The position numbers were made by a program, and so were the translations under genes. This document shows positions 1 to 5,190 of a stretch of 5,190 nt of DNA, piece by piece. A model generated the notes under the pieces. The model ran no database searches, was not told where the DNA came from, and was given only the letters and a program-made list of their open reading frames with translations. The stretch is from Candidatus Aminicenantota bacterium. GTDB lineage: Bacteria > Acidobacteriota > Aminicenantia > Aminicenantales > UBA8522. The stretch lies in assembly GCA_016934895.1 (NCBI GenBank), contig JAFGRZ010000161.1, forward strand, positions 1 to 5,190, in the 5' to 3' direction. Position 1 is the stretch's first letter, and each line of letters begins with the position of its first letter.

Positions 1-161
1 AAAAGAGCGCGCTCCTCCGGGAGACATTGGGCGAACACGTCCATTCCACTTTCGTCGCCAACAAGCGCGCCGAGATCGAGGAATACAGCGCCCACGTCTC
101 CGGAGAATTCGAAAAGCAGGTCAGCGACTACGAAATCCAAAAATACCTCCCCTTCCTGTAA
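1..161 (+). CDS. glnA: Glutamine synthetase family protein, C-terminal fragment
   Basis: The reading frame is open from the window edge (codons start at base 3) to the TAA at 159-161, leaving about 52 residues. The peptide contains LRETLGEHV, then NKRAEIEEY, and ends in SDYEIQKYLPFL. This is the pattern of the last helices of class I glutamine synthetases, where an (A)LGEH..F...K..E..EY block precedes a final WE/YE..RYL tail. Such enzymes make glutamine from glutamate, ammonia and ATP in the cytoplasm as dodecamers. The catalytic residues lie upstream of the window and cannot be checked. The stretch between the EEY block and the terminal tail is a few residues longer than in a typical Bacillus-like GlnA, so a paralogue (for example a gamma-glutamylpolyamine synthetase-like enzyme) is possible. 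No rho-independent terminator directly follows the stop. The inverted repeat at 203-346 is the first structure downstream. Confidence 0.82.
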   Translation, partial: KSALLRETLGEHVHSTFVANKRAEIEEYSAHVSGEFEKQVSDYEIQKYLPFL

Positions 162-202
162 TCGATTGCCTTCACGCTCTGGTCGGAAGTATCTCCAAAT
201 CA

Positions 203-346
203 GTGATATTTGGGTGGGGGGCAGGGAGCCTCTCTGTGCCCCCGCACCCCCGGGGAACCAGTCCCGTCGGTTCCCCCCATTGAGGCGCTGGGTCCCCCCT
301 CCGCTACGCGGGCCTTAGGGCGGCTCCCTGCCCCCCACCCAATCAC
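203..346. repeat. Long inverted-repeat element in the intergenic region
   Basis: Two 20-bp arms, 211-230 and 322-341, are perfect reverse complements. They are G-rich on the left and C-rich on the right, with outer ends TGGGTGGGG and CCCCACCCA. The pairing resumes outside a 3-nt bulge (208-210) with GTGAT at 203-207 against ATCAC at 342-346. The 91-nt interior holds further hairpins: GGGGAACC at 252-259 with GGTTCCCC at 269-276 (9-nt loop), CCGC at 301-304 with GCGG at 308-311, and GTGC at 236-239 with GCAC at 244-247. As RNA this would fold into a very stable branched rod. No transposase is present and no obvious target-site duplication flanks it. It could be a dispersed REP/MITE-like intergenic repeat or a structured 3' end of the glutamine synthetase transcript. 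Base composition differs sharply from the AT-rich promoter just downstream. Confidence 0.8.
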
Positions 347-380
347 GGAAAAAGAGATGCTCGCGGGCCGGGCCGTTCTC

Positions 381-409
381 TTTATAAAAGGAATCGAATG
401 TGCTATAAA
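381..409 (+). promoter_or_regulatory. Predicted sigma-70 promoter with extended -10 for the protease-trpS-scpAB run
   Basis: TATAAA at 404-409 matches the -10 consensus in five of six positions. It is preceded by TG and one spacer base (401-403), the extended -10 arrangement. With a 17-bp spacer, TTTATA at 381-386 matches the -35 consensus TTGACA in four of six positions. The region is locally AT-rich within GC-rich DNA. Transcription would start near 416-417, only about 8 nt before the ATG at 425, so the message would be almost leaderless. This agrees with the lack of a Shine-Dalgarno sequence before that start. The prediction comes from motif reading only. Confidence 0.55.
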
Positions 410-424
410 TACGTCTGATTCAAG

Positions 425-1105
425 ATGAATATCATCAGCATCGCCATCAGCCTGTTCGTCCTGCTCTTCGCCATCACCATCCATGAAGCGGCGCACGGTT
501 GGATGGCGTCGAAGTTCGGGGACGACACCGCACGGAGCATGGGCCGGGTGACTCTGAATCCGATGGCTCATATCGACCCGATCGGCACGGTGCTTCTGCC
601 GATCCTTCTTGTGATCATGGGCGCCCCGGTCTTCGGCTGGGCCAAACCCGTTCCCGTCAACCCGTTCAACCTGAGGAATCCCCGGCATGACAACCTCTGG
701 ATATCGGCCGCGGGGCCGTTGGCGAACGTCCTGGCGGCCGCCTTATCGCTGTTCGCCATCGTGCTGATCAAGGGCCTCAGCCCAGGGGCATCGACGTTTC
801 TATTGAACTTTCTGACCGGCCGGGGCGGGTCGGCCGGCGGCATCCAGCCCCTGGAAGGTCTGGCCCTCATTTTTTTCTACGGCGCCCTGGTGAACTCCTA
901 CCTCGTCGTCTTCAATCTCATCCCCGTGCCCCCGCTTGACGGCAGCGGCATCTTGATGGGGTTGCTTTCTGAAGAGGCCGCCGAGAAATATGACCGGCTG
1001 CGGCCCTACGGCTTCCTGATCGTCCTGGGGCTGATCTATCTCGGAGTGCTGAGCGTGATCATCCGGCCCATCCAGATCCTTATTTTCACGATTGTATTCG
1101 CCTGA
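425..1105 (+). CDS. Site-2-type intramembrane zinc metalloprotease (peptidase M50 family)
   Basis: This 226-residue protein is an integral membrane protease of the M50 family, which cuts substrates within or near the membrane. The zinc motif HEAAH is at residues 20-24 inside the first hydrophobic helix (about 3-27). The third ligand region, NLIPVPPLDG, is at 164-173 with Asp172. Between them are the family-typical GRVTLNPMAHIDPIGT (40-55) and a helix beginning ISAAGPLANVLAA (93-105). A final hydrophobic segment covers about 195-225. The length suits the short bacterial subfamily without a PDZ domain. The ATG at 425 is the first possible start, since TGA lies in frame at 416-418, and it places HEAAH where homologues have it. 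No Shine-Dalgarno is visible. The stop is 2 nt before trpS, a neighbour pair seen in several phyla. The substrate is unknown, and nothing here identifies it as RseP or SpoIVFB. Confidence 0.93.
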   Translation: MNIISIAISLFVLLFAITIHEAAHGWMASKFGDDTARSMGRVTLNPMAHIDPIGTVLLPILLVIMGAPVFGWAKPVPVNPFNLRNPRHDNLWISAAGPLANVLAAALSLFAIVLIKGLSPGASTFLLNFLTGRGGSAGGIQPLEGLALIFFYGALVNSYLVVFNLIPVPPLDGSGILMGLLSEEAAEKYDRLRPYGFLIVLGLIYLGVLSVIIRPIQILIFTIVFA

Positions 1106-1107
1106 CC

Positions 1108-2100
1108 ATGAGCGACAGCCCAAAAAAAACCGTCCTCAGCGGCATCCGGCCGACCGGGCCCGCCCACCTGGGTAACTACGCCGGGGCCATGCGGAACTGG
1201 CTCCGCCTCCAGGACGAGTACAACTGTTTTTATTCGATCGTCACATGGCACGCCCTCAGCTCGGAATACCAGAATTCCAGGGTCATCAGGGAGTTCACCT
1301 TCGAGATGGCGGTCGATCTTCTCAGCATCGGCCTGGATCCCGAGAGATGCGTCCTTTTCGTCCAGTCGGAGGTCAAGGAACACGCCGAGCTCCACCTCCT
1401 CCTCTCGATGATCACGCCGCTCCCCTGGGTGGAAAGGGTGCCGACGTTCAAGGACATGCAAAAAGAGCTGGCGGAGAAGGATATCAACACTTACGGCTAC
1501 CTCGGATACCCCGTCCTTCAAGCCGCCGATATCCTCATCTACCGGGCCGGGATCGTTCCCGTGGGCGAAGACCAGGTCGCCCATCTCGAACTGGCCCGGG
1601 AGATCTGCCGGCGTTTCAACCGGCTTTTCGGCGAAGTCTTCCCCGAACCCCAGCACATGCTCACCGAGACACCCTGGCTGGCCGGAACGGACGGCCGGAA
1701 AATGAGCAAGTCCTTCGGCAACGCCATCTATCTCAAGGATCCCCCCGAGGTCATCAAGGAGAAAATCGCGCCGATGGTCACCGACACCCGGCGGAAACGG
1801 CGATCGGATCCCGGCGAGCCGGACGATTGCCCGGTCTTCACCCTCCACCGCGCCTTTGTCGAAAAGGGGCGCCGGGATGAGCTGGCCGCGGAATGCCGCC
1901 GGGCCGGGATCGGCTGCCTGGAATGCAAAAACGTCGTCATCGACAGCCTGGTCCGCATCCTCACTCCCTACTGGGAAAAGCGGGCCCTATACGAAAAGAA
2001 TCCGGGCCAGGTCTGGGCGATCCTCGAGAAAGGGAACCACCGGGCCCGCCGGGCCGCCCAGGTAACGATGGGCGCCGTCCGGGATGCTGTCGGGTTTTAG
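1108..2100 (+). CDS. trpS: Tryptophanyl-tRNA synthetase with predicted [4Fe-4S] site
   Basis: This 330-residue class I aminoacyl-tRNA synthetase joins tryptophan to tRNA(Trp) with ATP in the cytoplasm. The HIGH-type signature reads TGPAHLGNY at residues 16-24 and KMSKS is at 198-202. Other TrpRS hallmarks are YPVLQAADILIY, then VPVGEDQVAHLELAREI and LAGTDGRKMSKSFGN. Four cysteines, C241, C263, C270 and C273, have spacing C-x21-C-x6-C-x2-C. Thermotoga maritima TrpRS binds a [4Fe-4S] cluster through C-x22-C-x6-C-x2-C in the equivalent region near the anticodon-binding part, so a cluster is likely here too. Length is normal. The ATG at 1108 follows the protease stop by 2 nt without a visible Shine-Dalgarno, which suggests coupled re-initiation. 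It ends in a single TAG. No Trp-responsive leader is visible upstream. Confidence 0.97.
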   Translation: MSDSPKKTVLSGIRPTGPAHLGNYAGAMRNWLRLQDEYNCFYSIVTWHALSSEYQNSRVIREFTFEMAVDLLSIGLDPERCVLFVQSEVKEHAELHLLLSMITPLPWVERVPTFKDMQKELAEKDINTYGYLGYPVLQAADILIYRAGIVPVGEDQVAHLELAREICRRFNRLFGEVFPEPQHMLTETPWLAGTDGRKMSKSFGNAIYLKDPPEVIKEKIAPMVTDTRRKRRSDPGEPDDCPVFTLHRAFVEKGRRDELAAECRRAGIGCLECKNVVIDSLVRILTPYWEKRALYEKNPGQVWAILEKGNHRARRAAQVTMGAVRDAVGF

Positions 2101-2151
2101 GAATGGATCAAGCCAATGACTTCACTCGGGGATAGACGCCTCTAAACCTCA

Positions 2152-2883
2152 ATGGAAACAACCGAAAGCTACCAGGTCAGGCTGGAGATCTTCGAGGGAC
2201 CTCTCGACCTGCTGCTCTTCCTGATCCGCAAGAAGAAAATCGACATCCAGAACATCCCCATCGCCGTCATCGCCCGGGAATACCTGGATTATCTCAACCG
2301 GAAGGAACAGATCAACCTGGACCGGGAGGCGGAATTCGTGTTGATGGCGGCGCTTCTCATTCACATCAAGTCCCAGATGCTCCTGCCCCGCGAGGAGCCC
2401 CTCCTCGAAGGCGAGGACCCGCGCCGTTTTTTGGTGAATCAACTCGTCGAGTACCAGAAAATCAAAGTCGCCTGCGCCCTCCTCAAAGAGCGGGAAGAAG
2501 AACAGCTCGCCCTCTGGACACGCGAGACCCTTCCTCTCCTCCCCAAACCGGGGGAACCGGACCTGGCGGAAGTCTCGTTGTTCGACCTGGCGGAGACATT
2601 TTTTCTTCTGATGAAGCGGAAGGAGAAAGAAAATTTCAGGGTCGTTCGGGGCAAGAGTTATTCGCTCGAGGAAAAAATGAAAGATATCATCGGCGCCTTG
2701 GAGAGGGAGAAAGTGCTCGATTTCCTGGAATACTTCAGCCGGCAGGAAACATTGGAGGGCGCCATCGTGTCTTTTTTCAGCCTGCTCGAGCTCATCCGGG
2801 CCCGGCTCGTGATCGCGATTCAGGAACAGCTTTTCCAGACCATCAAAGTCTGGCTGCGCCGGGAATCCCCCGTGAGGCCATGA
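2152..2883 (+). CDS. scpA: Segregation and condensation protein A (kleisin subunit of SMC-ScpAB)
   Basis: This 243-residue protein is the kleisin that bridges the SMC dimer and recruits ScpB in the chromosome condensation and segregation complex. The family signature FEGPLDLLLFLI is at residues 14-25, followed by an IDIQNIPI segment and then EFVLMAALLIHIKSQMLLP near residues 61-79. These belong to the N-terminal helical domain that contacts the SMC neck. A charged central linker follows. The C-terminal part around GAIVSFFSLLELIRARLV resembles the winged-helix domain that binds the SMC head. Length matches typical ScpA (about 230-270 residues). The ATG at 2152 is the first in frame after TAA at 2143-2145, and no Shine-Dalgarno is seen within 15 nt. 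The stop overlaps the scpB start as ATGA, the usual arrangement for this partner pair. Confidence 0.96.
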   Translation: METTESYQVRLEIFEGPLDLLLFLIRKKKIDIQNIPIAVIAREYLDYLNRKEQINLDREAEFVLMAALLIHIKSQMLLPREEPLLEGEDPRRFLVNQLVEYQKIKVACALLKEREEEQLALWTRETLPLLPKPGEPDLAEVSLFDLAETFFLLMKRKEKENFRVVRGKSYSLEEKMKDIIGALEREKVLDFLEYFSRQETLEGAIVSFFSLLELIRARLVIAIQEQLFQTIKVWLRRESPVRP

Positions 2884-3446
2884 CGATGGCGCCGGGATTG
2901 AAAGAGGTCATCGAGGCCCTCGTTTTCGTTTCCCTGGAACCCCTGTCGCTCGAAAAGATCAAGGAGACCTTGACCGACCACCCTCCCGACGAGATCGAAA
3001 AAAACCTCCGGGAGCTTATCGGGGACTATCAGGCCCCCGGGCGCGGCATCTCCATCATCCAGAGCGGTGGTGGTTACGTTTTCACCACCCGGCGGGAGTT
3101 CGATCCCTGGGTGAGGCGGTTTCTGAAGATCGACCGCAAGAGCAAGCTGACGCCGGCTTCCTTGGAGACTCTGTCCATCATTGCGTATCATCAACCGATC
3201 ACGTTGTCCGAGATCTCGGCCCTTCGCAACGTCGACTCCTCTTACACGGTCAAAACCCTTCTCGAAAAAAGGCTGATCAAAATCACGGGACGGAAAAAGA
3301 GCCCTGGAAACCCGCTGATCTACCGGACGACCGATCGTTTCCTGACCACCTTCGGGCTGAACAGCCTGGACGAACTCCCGACCGAAGAGGAGATCGCCAG
3401 AATCCTAGGGGAGGACAAAACGGATGAAGAAAAAGAGTCATCCTAA
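2880..3446 (+). CDS. scpB: Segregation and condensation protein B (kite subunit of SMC-ScpAB)
   Basis: This 188-residue protein pairs with ScpA in the SMC complex, where a ScpB dimer of tandem winged-helix domains binds the central part of the kleisin. The N-terminal winged helix starts LKEVIEALVFVSLEPLSLEKI (residues 7-27, written here only as a guide to its position). The second contains LTPASLETLSIIAYHQPIT (90-108), ending with PLIYRTTDRFLTTFGL (145-160), all characteristic of ScpB. The acidic tail is short. The annotated ATG overlaps the scpA stop by 4 nt. A second ATG at 2886 (Met3) lies 8 nt after GAGG at 2874-2877, a better Shine-Dalgarno distance than the 2 nt to the first ATG. The true start may therefore be two codons later (186 residues). 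The 3' end overlaps ggt by 23 nt. Confidence 0.96.
   Translation: MTMAPGLKEVIEALVFVSLEPLSLEKIKETLTDHPPDEIEKNLRELIGDYQAPGRGISIIQSGGGYVFTTRREFDPWVRRFLKIDRKSKLTPASLETLSIIAYHQPITLSEISALRNVDSSYTVKTLLEKRLIKITGRKKSPGNPLIYRTTDRFLTTFGLNSLDELPTEEEIARILGEDKTDEEKESS
3408..3414 (+). promoter_or_regulatory. Strong Shine-Dalgarno for ggt inside scpB
   Basis: GGGGAGG ends 9 nt before the ATG at 3424 and lies within the last codons of scpB. It is the only clear Shine-Dalgarno sequence before any start in this window, and it fixes the ggt start at 3424. It suggests that ggt can be translated independently of ribosomes finishing scpB. Confidence 0.75.
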
Positions 3447-5169
3447 GCGGCCGGCGACGGTCGCTTTCTGTTGGATTCTCCTGGCCTTCCTGGTGATGAC
3501 ACCGGGCTGTCGCAAATCCCGGGAGGGGCCGCCAACGGCGGCCGCCGACCGCCACGCGCCTCTCAACTACCAGGGACGGCGGGCCATGGTCGTGGCCGCC
3601 CATCCGCTGGCCGTCGAGGCCGGACTGAAGACGCTTCGCCGGGGCGGCAATGCGGTCGACGCGGCGATCGCCACCGCCTCGGCTTTGAACGCGGCCGAAC
3701 CATTCGCTTCGGGGATCGGAGGGGGCGGTTTTATGGTCATCCACCTGGCCCGGGAAAAGAAGACGGCCGTGATCAACTTCCGGGAAAAGGCACCGCTTCT
3801 CTCTTCGCCGCGCATGTTCAGCGACAAGGGCGAAGAAGAAAAGGATTGGCGGACGGCCAGCGGTCTGGCCGTCGCGGTCCCGGGGGCGTTGGCGGGCTGG
3901 GACCTGGCTTTGAGAAAATACGGAACGCGTCCGCTGGCCGAAGTGTTGGCCGAGGCCATCGCCATCGCCGAAAAGGGAATCACGATCAGCCCGACTTTCA
4001 GCGATATCAGCAAGGAAGAATACGAACGCATGATCAAGAACCTGCCGGACGGAAGCGCCTATCTGAATGAGGGACTTCCCCGTGAGCCCGGCGAGCATTT
4101 CCGCAATCCCGACCTCGCCCGGACGCTCCGGCTGATCGCCGCCCGCGGAGTGGATGAGTTTTACAGGGGAGAACTCGCCCGCAAAACCGTTGCCGCCGTT
4201 CAGGAGAAACACGGGATCATGACCATGGAAGACCTGGCCTCCTATGTGGCCGTCGAAGTGGAGCCTCTGAGAGGGACATACAAGGACCTCACGATCATCA
4301 CCGCTCCTCCGCCCGCCTCCGGGGGCCTGCATCTCATCCAATTCCTCAACATCCTCGAGCGCTGGCCGGTCAGGACGTGGGGATTGAACTCCGTCTCCTA
4401 TGTCCATCACATGAGTGAGGCCCTGCGTTTTATCTTTGCCGACCGGGCGCTCTATCTCGGCGATCCGGAAAGCGTCCCTGTCCCCGTCCGAAAGCTCATT
4501 TCCAAGGAACGCGCCGCCGCGGTCGTCTCTCTCATCCAGGATGACCGGCCGCTCGATGCGTATCCAGCGCCTGAACTTGAGGCCGAAGAAAAGGAGGCTG
4601 AGAATACGACGCACCTCTGTGTCGTCGACGCGGCCGGGAATATCGTTTCCTTGACCCAATCCATCAACGATTTTTTCGGCACGGGGATCGTGCCCGAAGG
4701 GACGGGTTTTCTGCTCAACAACCATATGGACGATTTTGCGCTCAATCCCGAATCCCCCAACGCACCGGGACCGGGACGCCGCCCCGTGAGCTACATGGCT
4801 CCGCTCATCCTCTTCAAAGAGGGTCGGCCGTTCATCGTGCTCGGTTCACCGGGCGGGTCCCGGATTTTTTCCTCGCTCACTCAGATCATCCTCAATGTGA
4901 CCGAGTTCGGCCTGTCGCTCGACGACGCCATCGAAGCGCCGCGTTTCTTCTCTTCTTCCACGAGAGGAAAGCCGGCTCCCGTCAAAGTCGAATCCCGTTT
5001 GCCGGAGGCCGCTATCCTGGCGCTCCGGGAGATGGGACATGAAGTGGACGTTCTCAAGGCCTACGACAAGTACTTCGGCGGGGCTCAGGGGATCATGATC
5101 CTGAGGCCCGACGGAATTCTTCACGGAGGAGCCGACTCGCGCCGCGACGGCACCGGGGGCGGCTATTAA
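3424..5169 (+). CDS. ggt: Gamma-glutamyltranspeptidase (glutathione hydrolase), exported, lid-loop-deficient
   Basis: This 581-residue Ntn-hydrolase cleaves gamma-glutamyl bonds of glutathione and related peptides, by hydrolysis or transfer, outside the cytoplasm. A basic N-terminus and hydrophobic stretch (about 12-27) form an export signal. Cys29 in TPGC may be lipid-modified, but the lipobox is atypical. GGNAVDAAIA (74-83), GIGGGGFMV (97-105) and FREKAP (Arg120) mark the large subunit. Autocleavage is expected before Thr395 in NTTHLC, giving a small subunit of 187 residues, close to the usual size. Asn415, Asp437 in NNHMDDF, and Gly477-Gly478 in GSPGGS match E. coli Asn411, Asp433 and Gly483-Gly484. 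The segment from Asp437 to Ser456 is 10 residues shorter than in E. coli, removing most of the lid loop as in Bacillus GGT. The usual Ser-Ser pair is Ser456-Tyr457, and E. coli Gln430 is His434. It overlaps scpB by 23 nt. Confidence 0.95.
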   Translation: MKKKSHPKRPATVAFCWILLAFLVMTPGCRKSREGPPTAAADRHAPLNYQGRRAMVVAAHPLAVEAGLKTLRRGGNAVDAAIATASALNAAEPFASGIGGGGFMVIHLAREKKTAVINFREKAPLLSSPRMFSDKGEEEKDWRTASGLAVAVPGALAGWDLALRKYGTRPLAEVLAEAIAIAEKGITISPTFSDISKEEYERMIKNLPDGSAYLNEGLPREPGEHFRNPDLARTLRLIAARGVDEFYRGELARKTVAAVQEKHGIMTMEDLASYVAVEVEPLRGTYKDLTIITAPPPASGGLHLIQFLNILERWPVRTWGLNSVSYVHHMSEALRFIFADRALYLGDPESVPVPVRKLISKERAAAVVSLIQDDRPLDAYPAPELEAEEKEAENTTHLCVVDAAGNIVSLTQSINDFFGTGIVPEGTGFLLNNHMDDFALNPESPNAPGPGRRPVSYMAPLILFKEGRPFIVLGSPGGSRIFSSLTQIILNVTEFGLSLDDAIEAPRFFSSSTRGKPAPVKVESRLPEAAILALREMGHEVDVLKAYDKYFGGAQGIMILRPDGILHGGADSRRDGTGGGY

Positions 5170-5190
5170 AAAATGGCTCGGGATATAGGC

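Noticed and set aside
162..202. Possible rho-independent terminator directly after the glutamine synthetase stop
   Set aside because: No GC stem followed by a T-run is present in these bases. The only stable structure is the larger inverted repeat, which also lacks a T-run on either side.
203..346. Complete insertion sequence
   Set aside because: The interior is only about 90 nt, encodes no transposase, and the flanks show no clear direct duplication, so at most it is a non-autonomous repeat.
210..428. A + strand open frame of 72 codons through the intergenic region, starting at the left arm of the inverted repeat
   Set aside because: It is translated repeat: low-complexity Gly/Pro/Arg content spanning both arms, no ribosome site, and its end runs over the promoter and into the true ATG of the protease. 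No family resemblance.
200..688. A - strand open frame of 162 codons covering the repeat and the start of the protease gene
   Set aside because: It is antisense to a clear M50 gene and to the palindrome, with composition typical of the reverse frame of GC-rich DNA and no recognisable domain.
1036..1848. A - strand open frame of 270 codons opposite trpS
   Set aside because: It is the shadow of trpS, whose HIGH-type and KMSKS motifs and Fe-S cysteines establish the + strand as coding.
3283..4725. A long - strand open frame of 480 codons opposite scpB and ggt
   Set aside because: Its length results from high GC at third codon positions of ggt. The peptide is rich in Arg, Gly and Asp without motifs, while the + strand frame has complete GGT catalytic signatures.
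5173..5190. ATG four codons from the ggt stop that stays open to the window edge (Met-Ala-Arg-Asp-Ile-Gly)
   Set aside because: Six codons with no clear ribosome site are not enough to call a gene. The sequence beyond the window is needed.

Overview
The window is GC-rich bacterial DNA in which every supported gene lies on the + strand. It holds the 3' end of a glutamine synthetase gene, a non-coding gap dominated by a large inverted-repeat element, and a compact run of five genes: an M50 site-2-type metalloprotease, trpS, scpA, scpB and a gamma-glutamyltranspeptidase (ggt). The content is mostly housekeeping. The order protease-trpS-scpA-scpB recalls gene clusters of several bacterial phyla (deltaproteobacteria-like lineages, Acidobacteria/Aminicenantes and relatives, Firmicutes). 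I cannot name the organism from the sequence. An anaerobic or thermophile-related, Gram-negative-type lineage would fit a tryptophanyl-tRNA synthetase with a predicted Fe-S site and an exported, possibly lipid-anchored GGT, but this is inference.

Layout: 1-161 is the C-terminus of a class I glutamine synthetase-family enzyme. 162-424 is intergenic. Its centre (203-346) is an imperfect palindrome with two perfect 20-bp arms and small internal hairpins, followed by an extended -10 promoter (about 381-409) placed only about 8 nt before the protease start. 425-1105 is the membrane protease. 1108-2100 is trpS. 2101-2151 is a short gap with no recognisable signal. 2152-2883 is scpA. 2880-3446 is scpB, overlapping scpA by 4 nt. 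3424-5169 is ggt, overlapping scpB by 23 nt and carrying its own strong Shine-Dalgarno. The last 21 bases are non-coding or the very start of another gene.

How the genes work together: ScpA and ScpB form the kleisin/kite part of the SMC chromosome condensation complex, and their overlap fits coupled synthesis. TrpS charges tRNA(Trp). The M50 protease is an intramembrane zinc protease of unknown substrate. GGT is an extracytoplasmic Ntn-hydrolase that breaks down gamma-glutamyl peptides such as glutathione. It has no evident functional link to ScpAB, and the overlap suggests only shared transcription.

Most interesting points: TrpS carries the four-cysteine pattern of the Thermotoga-type [4Fe-4S] TrpRS, with one residue fewer in the first spacing. 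GGT lacks most of the active-site lid loop and has Ser-Tyr in place of the usual Ser-Ser oxyanion pair. The 144-bp inverted-repeat element next to the promoter may be a dispersed repeat or a structured 3' end of the glutamine synthetase message. I found no CRISPR array, transposase, rRNA or tRNA gene, and no clear sign of an undescribed multi-gene system.
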